Assembly: GCF_004795915.1 (NCBI RefSeq)
Contig: NZ_CP039253.1
Location: 2,108,001-2,172,000 of the forward strand
Direction: 5' to 3'
DNA: 64,000 bases
From: Rhodococcus sp. PAMC28707
GTDB lineage: Bacteria > Actinomycetota > Actinomycetes > Mycobacteriales > Mycobacteriaceae
Made by a program: the position numbers and the translations under genes. Below are positions 55,350-64,000 of the stretch, piece by piece; the first letter of the stretch is position 1, and each line of letters starts with the position of its first letter. Under the pieces are notes generated by a model. It searched no databases. It was not told where the DNA came from and worked only from the letters and a program-made list of their open reading frames with translations.

Positions 55350-56462
55350 TCACTCTTCGGGGCTCCGCGCTTCGGTCGTCCGCTTCCTGGCATCCGATGC
55401 GTACTCACAGTCGTGGGGGCAGTAGAGGGTGTCGCCACCTGCGTGTTTGGCTGCATACATCGCGGTGTCCGCGCGGGTGTAGACCATGTCGAACGTGGCG
55501 ACGAGATCAGACGCGTCGGTGTGCGCAACTCCGATACTCACGGTAACTCCCGGATGCAATTCTGGGGCCAAGCGTGCCTGCAACTCGTCGGCCTGCGCGA
55601 TCACGTCGGCCGGGTCGATGTGAGTGACCACGGCGAATTCTTCACCACCGGTGCGCGCAGTGACAGCCGGAGGGCCGAACGCCGCGGAAATTGCACTCGC
55701 GACGGTGCGCAGCACGGCGTCACCGTGAGCATGGCCATGTCGATCGTTGACGGCTTTGAAGTCGTCGAGATCGATGACCATCACCGTCACCACCCCCACC
55801 CGATCGCCGATCTCGGTAATCGCAGCGGCGAGCCCTCGCCTGTTGCGGAGTCCGGTCAATGGATCGAAGAGCGCTTTCGACGCCTCCCGGCGTAGCACCA
55901 GCAACAGGACGTAGGAGAACGTGGGCGCAGAGAACAACAACAAGATCAACAGAACGAGATATGCGCACGCGACGACGGCGTCCCCACCTGGTTCGGCCAG
56001 TGCCCGCGCAAACAGGACTCCTACTACTACTGCAGACCCAGCCTGGTGGGCGACGATCATCTTGGGACTGTGGAAGGCGGCGATATAGCCACCGTTCACG
56101 GCAAGTCCGGCCGCGCACGGCAACGCAACGAACGGGTCGGCGAGCATCAGTAGCGCTGCGGCAATTCCTACTTCGATGACGGCTACGAACAGACGTGAGT
56201 AGGTTTGGGTTGGCCAGGGTCCGCGCACCCACAATGTGCCGAGCACTATCCCGATGGCCGCAAGGCAGTAGGCCAAGCCCCGCCCCAACCCGTCGGGCAC
56301 TCCTGCTGGAGTGAAAGTCGCCAGGACGCACAGCACGGTGTAGAGCCAGCACCAGGTTCCCAGTGCGATGCGCGCGTGCCGCAGAAGCGGATTGGACCGC
56401 CGGTATTCCACGGTCCAGGTGTGGTCCGCAGGTTGAGACCACCATCGTGCGAACGAGAACAT
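55350..56462 (-). CDS. Membrane-bound diguanylate cyclase (GGDEF domain)
   Basis: A 370-residue enzyme expected to make cyclic di-GMP from two GTP. Five or six N-terminal helices (about 30-190) form a sensor region of unknown ligand. The GGDEF domain follows (about 205-345): DPLTGLRNRRGL, DLDDFKAVNDRHGHAHGDAVL, and the signature GGEEF in ARTGGEEFAVV, an active variant. An RxxD-type inhibitory site is not obvious. The ATG at 56462 is the best-supported start; an upstream in-frame extension to 56546 has no hydrophobic or domain features. Confidence 0.88.
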   Translation of the reverse strand: MFSFARWWSQPADHTWTVEYRRSNPLLRHARIALGTWCWLYTVLCVLATFTPAGVPDGLGRGLAYCLAAIGIVLGTLWVRGPWPTQTYSRLFVAVIEVGIAAALLMLADPFVALPCAAGLAVNGGYIAAFHSPKMIVAHQAGSAVVVGVLFARALAEPGGDAVVACAYLVLLILLLFSAPTFSYVLLLVLRREASKALFDPLTGLRNRRGLAAAITEIGDRVGVVTVMVIDLDDFKAVNDRHGHAHGDAVLRTVASAISAAFGPPAVTARTGGEEFAVVTHIDPADVIAQADELQARLAPELHPGVTVSIGVAHTDASDLVATFDMVYTRADTAMYAAKHAGGDTLYCPHDCEYASDARKRTTEARSPEE

Positions 56463-56721
56463 ACTCGGGAGAGCCTTTCGTACGAGAGGTTCGGTTACTA
56501 CAACCCGCAGTGGGCCGACCCCCTCGTCAGCAGCAACGCACCTCATTGTGACAGAGACAGGGACGAACGGTCCGATAGCGGTGAGCCACTCGGTCGGGTG
56601 CGCAACCGGACACTTTCACGCAACTGTGACGAACACTATTGGTGAAACAGTTGTTTACCTCAAGTATTTATCTATATGGTTGCGTACAGCAAGTAATTGA
56701 CATTGACCCGTTGGAGTACTC

Positions 56722-57204
56722 ATGGCAGTAGCCACCACCACAGCAGAAGCGCTCGTCGAAGAGGTTTTCCTGTTCGCTCGCACTCTGCGACGGGCCGTGA
56801 CCACCGGAGATGAAAGCTCGCCTCTGCCGCAAGCCTTGACTGGAGTACTCACCATTCTCGCGACAGAAGGCGAATGCCGCCAGACCGACCTCGCCAGCAG
56901 ACTGTGTGTCAGCCAGTCGGCGCTCAGCCGACAGATCGCAGATCTCGTCGAGCTAGGTCTTATCGACAGAAAGCCCGACCCCGACGACAAACGCGCCTCA
57001 CGTGTGTGTGTTTCGGCAGAAGGCCGGCAGAAGTTGACGGCGATCTGGGACGGCCGCGCCCGGCGACTACGGGAGTTGCTGTGCGATTGGAGTGAGGGTC
57101 AAGCACTCGACGCACTCCATTCGATCCGCCGACTCAACAACACCTTTACCGAAGACGCGCTCGTTCAGCATGACGCAGCGCACTTGAAATTGATTGCGAG
57201 ATGA
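56722..57204 (+). CDS. MarR-family transcriptional regulator
   Basis: A 160-residue winged-helix regulator. The DNA-binding part is CRQTDLASRLCVSQSALSRQIADLVELGLIDRKPDPDDKRASRVCVSAEG, with the DxR wing of MarR proteins, flanked by dimerisation helices. It ends 4 bp before the exporter gene and is probably transcribed with it, so it likely controls this efflux pump in response to a ligand. The 259-bp gap upstream, towards the divergent GGDEF gene, is AT-rich near the start and should hold the promoter and operator. Confidence 0.92.
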   Translation: MAVATTTAEALVEEVFLFARTLRRAVTTGDESSPLPQALTGVLTILATEGECRQTDLASRLCVSQSALSRQIADLVELGLIDRKPDPDDKRASRVCVSAEGRQKLTAIWDGRARRLRELLCDWSEGQALDALHSIRRLNNTFTEDALVQHDAAHLKLIAR

Positions 57205-57208
57205 CCCT

Positions 57209-59179
57209 ATGACCACAGGTACCGACGCTCCGCCAGCAAAGGCAGTGGCAGATCCGGACGCGATGACCCACCGGCAGGTCCTCGAGGCCCTCACCGGTCT
57301 TCTCGCCGCATTGTTCACCGCACTGCTGAGTACGACCATCGTCGCGACTGCACTACCCACCATCATCGGTGACCTCGAAGGTTCGCAGACTGCGTACGCG
57401 TGGGTCATCACCACCGCACTACTTGCCAATGCCGCGTCGACCCCCATCTGGGGCAAGCTCGCCGACCTCTTCAACAAGAAGGTGCTCGTCCAATCGGCGA
57501 TCGTCATCTTCGTCCTCGGCTCGATCCTGGCGGGCTTCGCGACCAATGTCCCGATCCTGTTGGCTGCCCGCGTAGTTCAAGGCATCGGCATGGGTGGCCT
57601 GACGGCACTCGTCATCGCGATCATCGGAACCATCGTCTCCCCGCGTGACCGTGGCCGCTACTCCGGTTACACCGGCGCTGTGATGGCTGTGTCCATGTCC
57701 GGTGGCCCGATCCTGGGCGGCGCCATCGTGGACAGCCCCCTCGGCTGGCGCTGGTGCTTCTTCGTCTGCGTGCCTTTGGCAGTCGTCGCCCTCGGTTTGC
57801 TGCAAAGAACACTGCACATCCAGACAGTCCGCAAGCAGAATGTCTCCATCGACTGGCTCGGCGCGCTCCTCCTCACCGCAGGCGTATCCGTTCTCCTGGT
57901 GTGGGTTTCGTTCGCAGGCAAGGCCGACTACTACGCCTGGTTCTCGCGTGAGACCGCAATGCTCGTCGGTGGTGGCCTACTACTCCTCGTGCTGACAGTT
58001 TTTGTCGAATCACGACACTCGTCACCGATCATCCCGCTCAAGATCGTTACCGAGCGCACCACCGGGCTGGCGATCATCGCGTCCATCGCAGTCGGCGTCG
58101 GCCTCTTCGGAGCGACCACGTTCCTCGGACAGTACTTCCAGACCGCACGCGGCTACTCCCCTACCGATGCCGGATTGCTCTCCATCCCCATGGTGTTCGG
58201 CATGCTCGTCGCCTCCGTCGGATCCGGGCAGTTGATCACCCGTTTCGGGAAGTGGAAGCCGTTCATCGTCACCGGTTCGGTACTGCTGGTCATCGGGTTC
58301 GCGCTTCTCGGCACCATCGACCACGAGACCAACCTATGGACCGTCGGTATCTTCACTACCATCGTCGGACTCGGCACCGGCATGCTGATGCAGAACCTCG
58401 TTCTCGCCGTTCAGAACACGGTCAGCGTGCACGATGTCGGCGCGGCATCCTCGACCGTGGCATTCTTCCGTACCTTCGGTGGAGCAATCGGCGTCTCGGT
58501 TCTCGGATCGCTCCTGGCGACCCGAGTCGCCGAGAAGTCCGCTACAGGACTTGCTCAGCTGGGCGTCGACACCTCGGGTGGCAGCGGCGGATCTTCGTTG
58601 GACCTCGACGCGCTACCGCCGCCGGTCGCTCTGGTTATCCGTACCGCTTACGGTGACGCAACAGGGCGTATCTTCCTCGTTGCAGGATTCGTCGCCATCA
58701 TCACGTTGATTGCAGTCCTACTGATCCCGAATCGTCCGCTACGTCAGACCATCGACATCGCTCAGGCTCCCGAGCCCGGTGAGCAGTCAGCCGAGATCCC
58801 GTCGTTCGGCGCGGCTCGTGAATACTTGGTATCGGAGGTCGAAGAACGCGATGTCAGCGGGCGTCACGAGGCACCAGCAGGATCGGTACCGTTCGAGGGA
58901 CTGAGTGTCGACGCACGTGATCGTCTGCTGGCGCTGCTGCTCCCCGAACCCCAGGACACGCTCGAAGCGCTCGACGAGGCAGAAACCATTCGCGCTCAGG
59001 TCGTCACGCTGCAGCAGCAACTCGACGCCGAAGTGCTCGATTTCGATGCGGTGTGCGAGCGACTCCGTCGCTTCGGGCTCACCGAAGATCAGATTGCACG
59101 AGTGCTCGGTGACAGTCACAATCCCGATCCTCACCAGAATTACGTGAGTTCGGCACCGAACGGCTACCGCGTCAACTAG
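57209..59179 (+). CDS. MFS exporter, DHA2 (EmrB/QacA) family, with long C-terminal tail
   Basis: A 656-residue proton-coupled drug exporter with fourteen helices. Motif A-like LADLFNKKVLVQ, motif C-like GYTGAVMAVSMSGGPILGG and the family start LTGLLAALFTALLSTTIVATALPTIIGDL are present. After the last helix (about 525) a soluble tail of about 125 residues continues, with a coiled segment (AETIRAQVVTLQQQLDAEVLDFDAVCERLRRFG) that is unusual for the family. The ATG at 57209 follows the MarR stop by 4 bp. The tail may be a regulatory or assembly module. Confidence 0.9.
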   Translation: MTTGTDAPPAKAVADPDAMTHRQVLEALTGLLAALFTALLSTTIVATALPTIIGDLEGSQTAYAWVITTALLANAASTPIWGKLADLFNKKVLVQSAIVIFVLGSILAGFATNVPILLAARVVQGIGMGGLTALVIAIIGTIVSPRDRGRYSGYTGAVMAVSMSGGPILGGAIVDSPLGWRWCFFVCVPLAVVALGLLQRTLHIQTVRKQNVSIDWLGALLLTAGVSVLLVWVSFAGKADYYAWFSRETAMLVGGGLLLLVLTVFVESRHSSPIIPLKIVTERTTGLAIIASIAVGVGLFGATTFLGQYFQTARGYSPTDAGLLSIPMVFGMLVASVGSGQLITRFGKWKPFIVTGSVLLVIGFALLGTIDHETNLWTVGIFTTIVGLGTGMLMQNLVLAVQNTVSVHDVGAASSTVAFFRTFGGAIGVSVLGSLLATRVAEKSATGLAQLGVDTSGGSGGSSLDLDALPPPVALVIRTAYGDATGRIFLVAGFVAIITLIAVLLIPNRPLRQTIDIAQAPEPGEQSAEIPSFGAAREYLVSEVEERDVSGRHEAPAGSVPFEGLSVDARDRLLALLLPEPQDTLEALDEAETIRAQVVTLQQQLDAEVLDFDAVCERLRRFGLTEDQIARVLGDSHNPDPHQNYVSSAPNGYRVN

Positions 59180-59190
59180 TTCACGAAAGA

Positions 59191-59226
59191 GTAAGGGCCC
59201 CAAACCATCCGGTGTGGGGCCCTTAC
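59191..59226. terminator. Hairpin terminator after the MFS gene
   Basis: GTAAGGGCCCCA (59191-59202) pairs over 12 bp with TGGGGCCCTTAC (59215-59226) around a 12-base loop. No T-run follows on either strand, so termination strength is uncertain. Confidence 0.7.
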
Positions 59227-59345
59227 TCGTACGGCATCAGGAGTCACGCCCGGACCTCGCACCCTTTTTACCGACCTACGCGCCACATTCACGTCCGAGC
59301 GGGGGCGCGCGGTTCACAAAAAGGGTACGAGGTCAGCAAAAAGTA

Positions 59346-60899
59346 CTACCGCCCCGGAATGTACTGCAGAGCCTTCACGAACGCAGGCATGATCTTCGCC
59401 CAGAGCTTCGGGGAAATTCCGCGCGGCCCACCGAGGTTGAGCAGCCGCGTCGTCGCGACCGTCTGCGATTCGGTGTACTTGAGCAGCCCGTCAGGCCCAT
59501 GACGACGACCCATGCCGGAGACTCCCATGCCGCCCATCGGGGCACCGGTCGATCCCCACGCCGGGGCGTAACCTTCGTCGACATTGACAGTTCCCGAGTG
59601 CAGACGCACGGCGATCGCCTCACCCTGCGCTTTGGTCTTGGCCCACACACTGCCGTTCAAACCGTAATCGGTGTCGTTGGCCTTGGCGATGGCTTCCTCG
59701 ACGTCGGCGACGGGGTAGATGGACACGAGTGGGCCGAAAGTTTCGTTAGCGGCGCACTCCATCTCCTCGGTGACGCCGGTGAGTACGGTGGGCTCGTAGA
59801 ACAGCGGTCCGACATCGGGTCGCGCCTTGCCGCCGGCAATCACTTTGGCGCCCTTGGCTTTGGCATCGTCGACGTGTGCCGAGACGGTCTCGATCTGGTC
59901 CTTGGAAACGAGGCTCCCCATCTCGATACCGAACTCGTAGTCGGCGCCGAGTGACATGTTGCGGACGCGCTCACCGAATGTGGCGGTGAACTCGGCGGCG
60001 ATCGACTTCTCGACGTAGATCCGCTCGATCGCGATACACAGCTGGCCCGAGTTGGAGAAGCAGGCGCGTACTGCCGCGTCGGACACGGTCCGAAGGTTGG
60101 CGCCCTGGGCGACGATCATGGCGTTCTTGCCGCCGAGTTCAGCGGAGAAACCGATGAGTCGACGCCCCGCCTGCTCGGCAAGCAATTTGCCCGTCGCGCT
60201 GGATCCGGTGAACATGAGGTACTCGGTGTTCTCGACGAGGGCAGTACCGACGACGGAACCGGGCCCGGGAACAACGGCGAGCAGGTCACGCGGCAGGCCG
60301 GCCTTGTAGAGCAGTTCGACGACGGCGAGGGCGCAGTAGGGCGTCTGGGAGTCGGGCTTGAGTACGACTCCGTTGCCTGCCAGCAGGGCGGCGATGGCAT
60401 CGGATACCGCAAGAGTCATCGGGTAGTTCCACGGCGAGATGACGCCGACGATGCCCTTGGGCTGATAGTGGACGGTGGTCTTCGTCAGCACAGGGAGCAT
60501 GCCGGTGACGCGTTTGGGCGCCAGGAGCTTGGCTGCCACACGGGCGTAGTGCCGCGAGGTCATCGCGATGTCCAGCACTTCTTCTTGAGCGGCGGCACGG
60601 GACTTACCGGTCTCGGCTTGAGCCATGTCCATCAGCTCGTCACGATGCGCCAACACCAGGTCGCGGTACCTGTGGAAGATTTCGGCTCGCTCGGACACCG
60701 GGCGTTTCGCCCACGCCTTCTGCGCGATGCGGGCCCGCGCGATGGCGTCGGTGGCGTCGGTGGCGGTACCGACCGGGATGGTCGCCAGTTCCTTACCCGT
60801 GAACACCTCGGTGATCGACTTCGTCGGGCGGTCGGCGGCATTGGGGATTGCGATGAGTTCAGCGAGTCTGGAGAAGGTCGCAGTGGACGGAGCTGGCAT
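59346..60899 (-). CDS. gabD2: Succinic semialdehyde dehydrogenase (NADP+), GabD2-like
   Basis: A 517-residue aldehyde dehydrogenase that oxidises succinic semialdehyde to succinate. The active-site Glu lies in GFSAELGGKNAMIV and the catalytic Cys in FSNSGQLCIAIERIYV. PWNYPMTLAVSDAIAALLAGNGVVLKPDSQTP and FTGSSATGKLLAEQAG form the cofactor site. The GMGRRHGPDGLLKYTESQTVA end is typical of the GabD2 branch of actinobacteria. The ATG at 60899 was chosen because the upstream frame is not conserved-looking. It stands alone, with a promoter region of about 245 bp shared with the divergent lipase. Confidence 0.92.
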   Translation of the reverse strand: MPAPSTATFSRLAELIAIPNAADRPTKSITEVFTGKELATIPVGTATDATDAIARARIAQKAWAKRPVSERAEIFHRYRDLVLAHRDELMDMAQAETGKSRAAAQEEVLDIAMTSRHYARVAAKLLAPKRVTGMLPVLTKTTVHYQPKGIVGVISPWNYPMTLAVSDAIAALLAGNGVVLKPDSQTPYCALAVVELLYKAGLPRDLLAVVPGPGSVVGTALVENTEYLMFTGSSATGKLLAEQAGRRLIGFSAELGGKNAMIVAQGANLRTVSDAAVRACFSNSGQLCIAIERIYVEKSIAAEFTATFGERVRNMSLGADYEFGIEMGSLVSKDQIETVSAHVDDAKAKGAKVIAGGKARPDVGPLFYEPTVLTGVTEEMECAANETFGPLVSIYPVADVEEAIAKANDTDYGLNGSVWAKTKAQGEAIAVRLHSGTVNVDEGYAPAWGSTGAPMGGMGVSGMGRRHGPDGLLKYTESQTVATTRLLNLGGPRGISPKLWAKIMPAFVKALQYIPGR

Positions 60900-61144
60900 T
60901 TCGGTTACCCCTACTGGTGAGTAGTTCTTGGAGTTACACCTAACGTACCTGGTCGGTGCCTCGGAATACCCAGGGCAGTGGGCACGGTGTACCAGTTGTT
61001 GCCTGCGGGATGGGATCCCGTCCACAATGAGTGCGAGTGGAACACCATGCTCACCCTCCGGGGTTACGCCGCGATGTATGGCACCATGGGGATCGGTCTT
61101 TCCTAGGCGTCGGGGCGCTCGAAGACGATCAGGGTGGGGACTTC

Positions 61145-62350
61145 ATGCGTAGGACATTCGTTCTGGCAGGCGCAGCGGCACTGATGTTCGCTTTCACACC
61201 GATGGCAACAGCAGATCCCGTCGGAGACATCATCGCTCCCCCTGCCGATCCGTCCGCATACTTGCCGACGCCGCTCGAAGATCCATGGTTCACCCCGCCC
61301 GCGGGCTTCGAAACCAGTGAGCCCGGAGCAGCCCTGAGCACCAGAAGTGTTGCAGTGCAACCAGGTACAACATCAACGCAAGTACTGTTCCGATCCACCG
61401 ACTCGAAGAACAATCCCATCGCAGCGGCCACGACGGTCATCGTCCCGGACGGCCCATGGACCGGCGACGGCCCGCGTCCGGTCGTCGCATACAACGAGGC
61501 GACCGATTCGCTCGGCAATGCGTGCGCGCCCTCCTACACGCTCCCGCGAGGTACTAACAAGGAGCTCGATCGAATACAAGAGCTTCTGACCCGCAACTAC
61601 GCCGTCGTGGTCACCGACTACCAGGGCCCGCGGCAGGCGTACTCCGCCGGACTCGTCGCCGGCCACACGGTGCTCGACGGCCTCCGCGCGTCGCACAATG
61701 TCGGCATCGACGCCGATGCTCCGGTCGCCATCACCGGCTACTCGGGTGGGGCAATAGCGTCGGGGTGGGCAGCTCAGTTGGCGCCGAAGTACGCGCCAGA
61801 GCTCGATATCGTCGGCGTCGCATTCGGCGGGCCGCCAACCGACTACAAGATTCTGCAGCGTTCGCTCAACGGCGGGATCGGGTCCGGCCTGTTCACCGCA
61901 GCGACGATCGGGTTGTCCAGGGAGTACCCGGAGATGCGCGCGCTGGCCAACGACAACGGCAAGCGATTGGCACTGGTGCAGAAAGACCAGTGCGTCGATG
62001 TGCTGTCCTACAGCGGCTTGCTGCTGTTCGACCAGCAGAACTTGTCCAACGTCCCCGACGTGTTCAACCACCCGATCACTCGCACAGTGATCGAGGAAAA
62101 TCGCATGGGCCAGATCCGGCCCGAGGCACCCACGTACATCTACCAGGGCCTGCAGGACGATTTGATCCCCAAGGAGGGCGCGGAAGCCGTCCAGGACCAA
62201 TGGTGCGCGGCAGGCGCGTCGGTACATCTCGAGGAGATCCCCGGCGATCACTCGGCAGCCGAGGGTGGCGGACGGCCAGGCGCATTCGACTGGATCTCGC
62301 AGCGTTTGGCGGGCGTTCCGACCGGTGGATGCGAAAGAGTGATTCGCTGA
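61145..62350 (+). CDS. Secreted lipase (LIP family)
   Basis: A 401-residue exported alpha/beta-hydrolase. The signal peptide (MRRTFVLAGAAALMFAFTP...ATA) is cut before DPVGD. The nucleophile elbow is GYSGGAIASGW; the later QGLQDDLIPKEGAE and GDHSAAEGGG supply the acid and His. Two Cys pairs may form disulfides (NACAPS, DQCVD, DQWCAAG, GGCERV). It fits the secretory lipase family common in Rhodococcus and Nocardia, which hydrolyse triglycerides or esters outside the cell. The TipA-like gene follows 33 bp later. Confidence 0.9.
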   Translation: MRRTFVLAGAAALMFAFTPMATADPVGDIIAPPADPSAYLPTPLEDPWFTPPAGFETSEPGAALSTRSVAVQPGTTSTQVLFRSTDSKNNPIAAATTVIVPDGPWTGDGPRPVVAYNEATDSLGNACAPSYTLPRGTNKELDRIQELLTRNYAVVVTDYQGPRQAYSAGLVAGHTVLDGLRASHNVGIDADAPVAITGYSGGAIASGWAAQLAPKYAPELDIVGVAFGGPPTDYKILQRSLNGGIGSGLFTAATIGLSREYPEMRALANDNGKRLALVQKDQCVDVLSYSGLLLFDQQNLSNVPDVFNHPITRTVIEENRMGQIRPEAPTYIYQGLQDDLIPKEGAEAVQDQWCAAGASVHLEEIPGDHSAAEGGGRPGAFDWISQRLAGVPTGGCERVIR

Positions 62351-62383
62351 GGCCTTGACCCTCACGCCACGGGAGGCTGCACA

Positions 62384-63160
62384 GTGTCCTTTGTGAGCGA
62401 TTCAGAAGGCATGATGGTGGGCGAGGTCGCCCGCCTCGTCGGGATCAGCGTCCGAACGCTCCATCACTACGACGAGATCGAACTCTTGGTGCCGTCCGGG
62501 CGCACTCCCAAGGGCTATCGCAGCTACTCGGCGGACGACGTGGAACGGCTTCATCAGGTGCTGACCTACCGCGAACTCGGGTTCGTGCTCGAGAACATAG
62601 CCGCCCTTCTGGACGATCCGACGGTCGACGCGATGGCCCATCTACGCCGTCAGCGCACGTTGTTGGACCAGCGGATCGAACGCTTGCAGCAGATGACTGC
62701 GGCCGTGGACAAAATGATGGAGGCGAAGAAAGTGGGAATTCAATTGACACCGCAGGAACAGCGCGAGGTTTTCGGCGACGACTGGCTCGGTGACGAATAC
62801 GCCGCCGAAGCCGAGGAACGCTGGGGAGAAACTGGGCAGTGGAAGCAGTCCCAGTCACGAACCGCGCTGTTCACCAAGGAAGATTGGAAACTGATCAAGG
62901 ACGAGACCGATGCGATGGAGCTCGATCTTGCGGCGGCCCTCGCGGCCGGTACCGCACCGGGATCGGCGGACGCCGATGTGCTGGCCGAGCGGCACCGCGC
63001 GAGCATCGCGCGCTACTACGATTGTGGTTACGAAATGCAGTGCAATCTTGCCGAAATGTACTTGACAGACAATAGATTCACCAAACATTACGAGGACATC
63101 GCACCGGGTCTGACTCGGTTTCTGCACGACGTAATAGTCGCCAACGCCGAGGGGAAATAG
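62384..63160 (+). CDS. MerR-family regulator with TipAS-like effector domain
   Basis: A 258-residue regulator. The N-terminal MerR domain is MMVGEVARLVGISVRTLHHYDEIELLVPSGRTPKGYRSYSADDVERLHQV, followed by a long dimer helix (MAHLRRQRTLLDQRIERLQQM). The C-terminal part (about 135-255) matches the TipAS antibiotic-binding fold, with YYDCGYEMQCNLAEMYLTDNRFTKHYEDIAPGL. TipA proteins bind thiopeptides or other ligands and activate their own genes. The GTG has GGGAGG about 9 nt upstream. A link to the adjacent lipase gene is possible but not shown. Confidence 0.9.
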   Translation: MSFVSDSEGMMVGEVARLVGISVRTLHHYDEIELLVPSGRTPKGYRSYSADDVERLHQVLTYRELGFVLENIAALLDDPTVDAMAHLRRQRTLLDQRIERLQQMTAAVDKMMEAKKVGIQLTPQEQREVFGDDWLGDEYAAEAEERWGETGQWKQSQSRTALFTKEDWKLIKDETDAMELDLAAALAAGTAPGSADADVLAERHRASIARYYDCGYEMQCNLAEMYLTDNRFTKHYEDIAPGLTRFLHDVIVANAEGK

Positions 63161-63207
63161 GCGACCAACGCCCTACCGTCGTTCCCTGGTCGCGGTGGCG
63201 TACAGGG

Positions 63208-63498
63208 GTGAATACTCCGGTGATGACCCTGACGGTTCGCTCGGCGATGTTGTCCGCCGCCATCGGCAAGGTGAACGGTTTCCGCAGCTCGGTAGGAATC
63301 AGCGCCGGTCTGCTGACCTTGTTCGGCGGTACCGAGTACAGACGCCTGGCCGTCGGCGGGTCCGTGTTCGTTATTGCCGGTGAGATCGTGATGGACAAGT
63401 TGCCGTCGACGCGGATTCCGCCGCTGGCCGCTGCCGTCGTCGAGGACCTGATTGCCTTGGCCATCGGGGCCGCGGTAGCCAAGGAAGTGCTGGCGTAG
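63208..63498 (+). CDS. Small membrane-associated protein, function unknown
   Basis: A 96-residue protein with two hydrophobic segments (about 25-40 and 75-93) joined by a loop (YRRLAVGGSVFVIAGEIVMDKLPSTRIPP). The pattern weakly recalls DUF4126-type membrane proteins but is shorter. In-frame GTG 63220 and ATG 63223 could also be starts; ACAGGGG lies too close to 63208. It sits 12 bp before the DUF5313 gene on the same strand. Confidence 0.55.
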   Translation: MNTPVMTLTVRSAMLSAAIGKVNGFRSSVGISAGLLTLFGGTEYRRLAVGGSVFVIAGEIVMDKLPSTRIPPLAAAVVEDLIALAIGAAVAKEVLA

Positions 63499-63509
63499 GG
63501 TCGAGACTT

Positions 63510-63881
63510 GTGAAGCCGAATTTCTGGCAGTACCTGGGTTACCAGCTTGGCCGAGTGCTTCCGCCGCCGATGCACGATTGGGTTCGCGAGGATCTCGTCG
63601 GTAGTGGCGCTCAGGCCCGCTACCTGATCCGATTTTCGCTGCCGATCATCCCACTACTGTGTCTGTTTCTGCTCTTGCCCGGCCCGTTGTGGATCGGTTT
63701 GGCGATGATGGCTTTGCTGTTCATTCCGCTGGTCTATTTCGCGATCGCGTTGATGAACGTCTACCGGCGCCACCGGTTGTTGGTGCACGGTCTGGATCCG
63801 GAGCTTCTCAACGCAAATACTCAACGCAAAATCGATCATACCCGCGAGGACTACGAAAGGCGTCACGGCCGACTGGACTAG
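63510..63881 (+). CDS. DUF5313-family membrane protein
   Basis: A 123-residue protein with two adjacent membrane helices (about 43-59 and 64-83) between charged termini. [30 protein letters not shown] at the start and [35 protein letters not shown] at the end are the hallmarks of this actinobacterial family, whose role is unknown. It starts at a GTG directly after the preceding small gene. In M. tuberculosis a similar gene lies just before rraA. Confidence 0.82.
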   Translation: MKPNFWQYLGYQLGRVLPPPMHDWVREDLVGSGAQARYLIRFSLPIIPLLCLFLLLPGPLWIGLAMMALLFIPLVYFAIALMNVYRRHRLLVHGLDPELLNANTQRKIDHTREDYERRHGRLD

Positions 63882-63891
63882 GCTGTTCGCC

Positions 63892-64000
63892 ATGACTTCC
63901 GTCGAATTCAAGGCAACTGCAGACCTGGCCGACGAGATCGGGCCCGGAATCCGTAGCTGCGACACGCAATTCATCCAGTTCGGCAAGCACGCCGAGTTCG
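63892..64000 (+). CDS. rraA: RraA-family protein, 5' end only
   Basis: Only 36 codons are in the window. They read [35 protein letters not shown], the characteristic N-terminus of RraA (FKATADLxDxIGPxVRSCDxQxxQFG). RraA-like proteins were named for RNase E inhibition, and some are 4-hydroxy-4-methyl-2-oxoglutarate aldolases; the catalytic region lies outside. The ATG follows the DUF5313 stop by 10 bp. The match to this N-terminus and to Rv3853's position makes the call good despite the short length. Confidence 0.85.
   Translation, partial: MTSVEFKATADLADEIGPGIRSCDTQFIQFGKHAEF

Overview
The window reads as a chromosomal segment of a mycolic-acid actinomycete, most likely Rhodococcus (Nocardiaceae). 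It is GC-rich, with many GTG and TTG starts and ATGA or GTGA gene overlaps. It carries a mycolyltransferase, the galactofuran/arabinan cell-wall cluster, an LGFP-repeat amidase, PE/PPE/EspG genes and an F420-type oxidoreductase. From memory, the order of recognisable genes tracks Mycobacterium tuberculosis from about Rv3804c to Rv3853 (fbp, aftB, ubiA, PAP2, glfT2, glf, csp, HAD, acyltransferase, serS, septum gene, zincin, phosphatase, pheA, DUF2470, LCP, bfrB, glpQ1, DUF4328, sodA, GDT1, rraA). Rhodococcal blocks are inserted between these conserved genes.

Layout. 0-7.1 kb: minus-strand arabinogalactan operon glf-glfT2-PAP2-ubiA-aftB, followed by a mycolyltransferase cut by the window edge. 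7.1-11.1 kb: cobM-cobF and an exported PGRP/LGFP amidase. 11.1-15.4 kb: a patchy accessory stretch with a Mu/TniA-type transposase remnant and unrecognised genes. 15.4-26.5 kb: HAD phosphatase, CPBP protease, PlsC acyltransferase, lipoprotein, APC permease, NDH-2-like oxidoreductase, serS, ankyrin protein, septum-formation protein and minimal zincin. 26.6-31 kb: cbtB-cbtA under a cobalamin riboswitch, a variant histidine phosphatase, and a PE-PPE-EspG operon without ESX core genes. 31-40 kb: phosphatase-pheA, a DUF2470 gene and bfrB each behind an IdeR-like iron box, an LCP ligase, GDPD, DUF4328 and rhodanese genes. 40-48 kb: a DnaA-box-like cluster, sodA, a manganese (yybP-ykoY) riboswitch ahead of a GDT1 transporter, a histidine kinase with a degenerate partner, and an SDR. 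48-64 kb: RecB-like nuclease, YcnI-CopC-CopD copper genes, universal stress protein, GGDEF protein, MarR-MFS pair, succinic semialdehyde dehydrogenase, secreted lipase, TipA-like regulator and the start of rraA.

Two themes stand out. The first is metal handling with sequence-visible regulation: iron (IdeR-like boxes), cobalt/B12 (riboswitch), manganese (riboswitch next to sodA) and copper (YcnI/CopC/CopD). The second is two unrelated short repeat families. One is a roughly 24-bp GC-rich element that forms a 34-bp tandem array between cobF and glf, encodes the C-termini of CobM and CobF in one reading frame, supplies the stop codon of the GDPD gene, and is expanded in frame as a 33-bp repeat at the N-terminus of the histidine kinase. 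The other is a 53-54-bp imperfect palindrome present five times, always just downstream of a stop codon. Functions are inferred from motifs read by eye; no database search or alignment was run.
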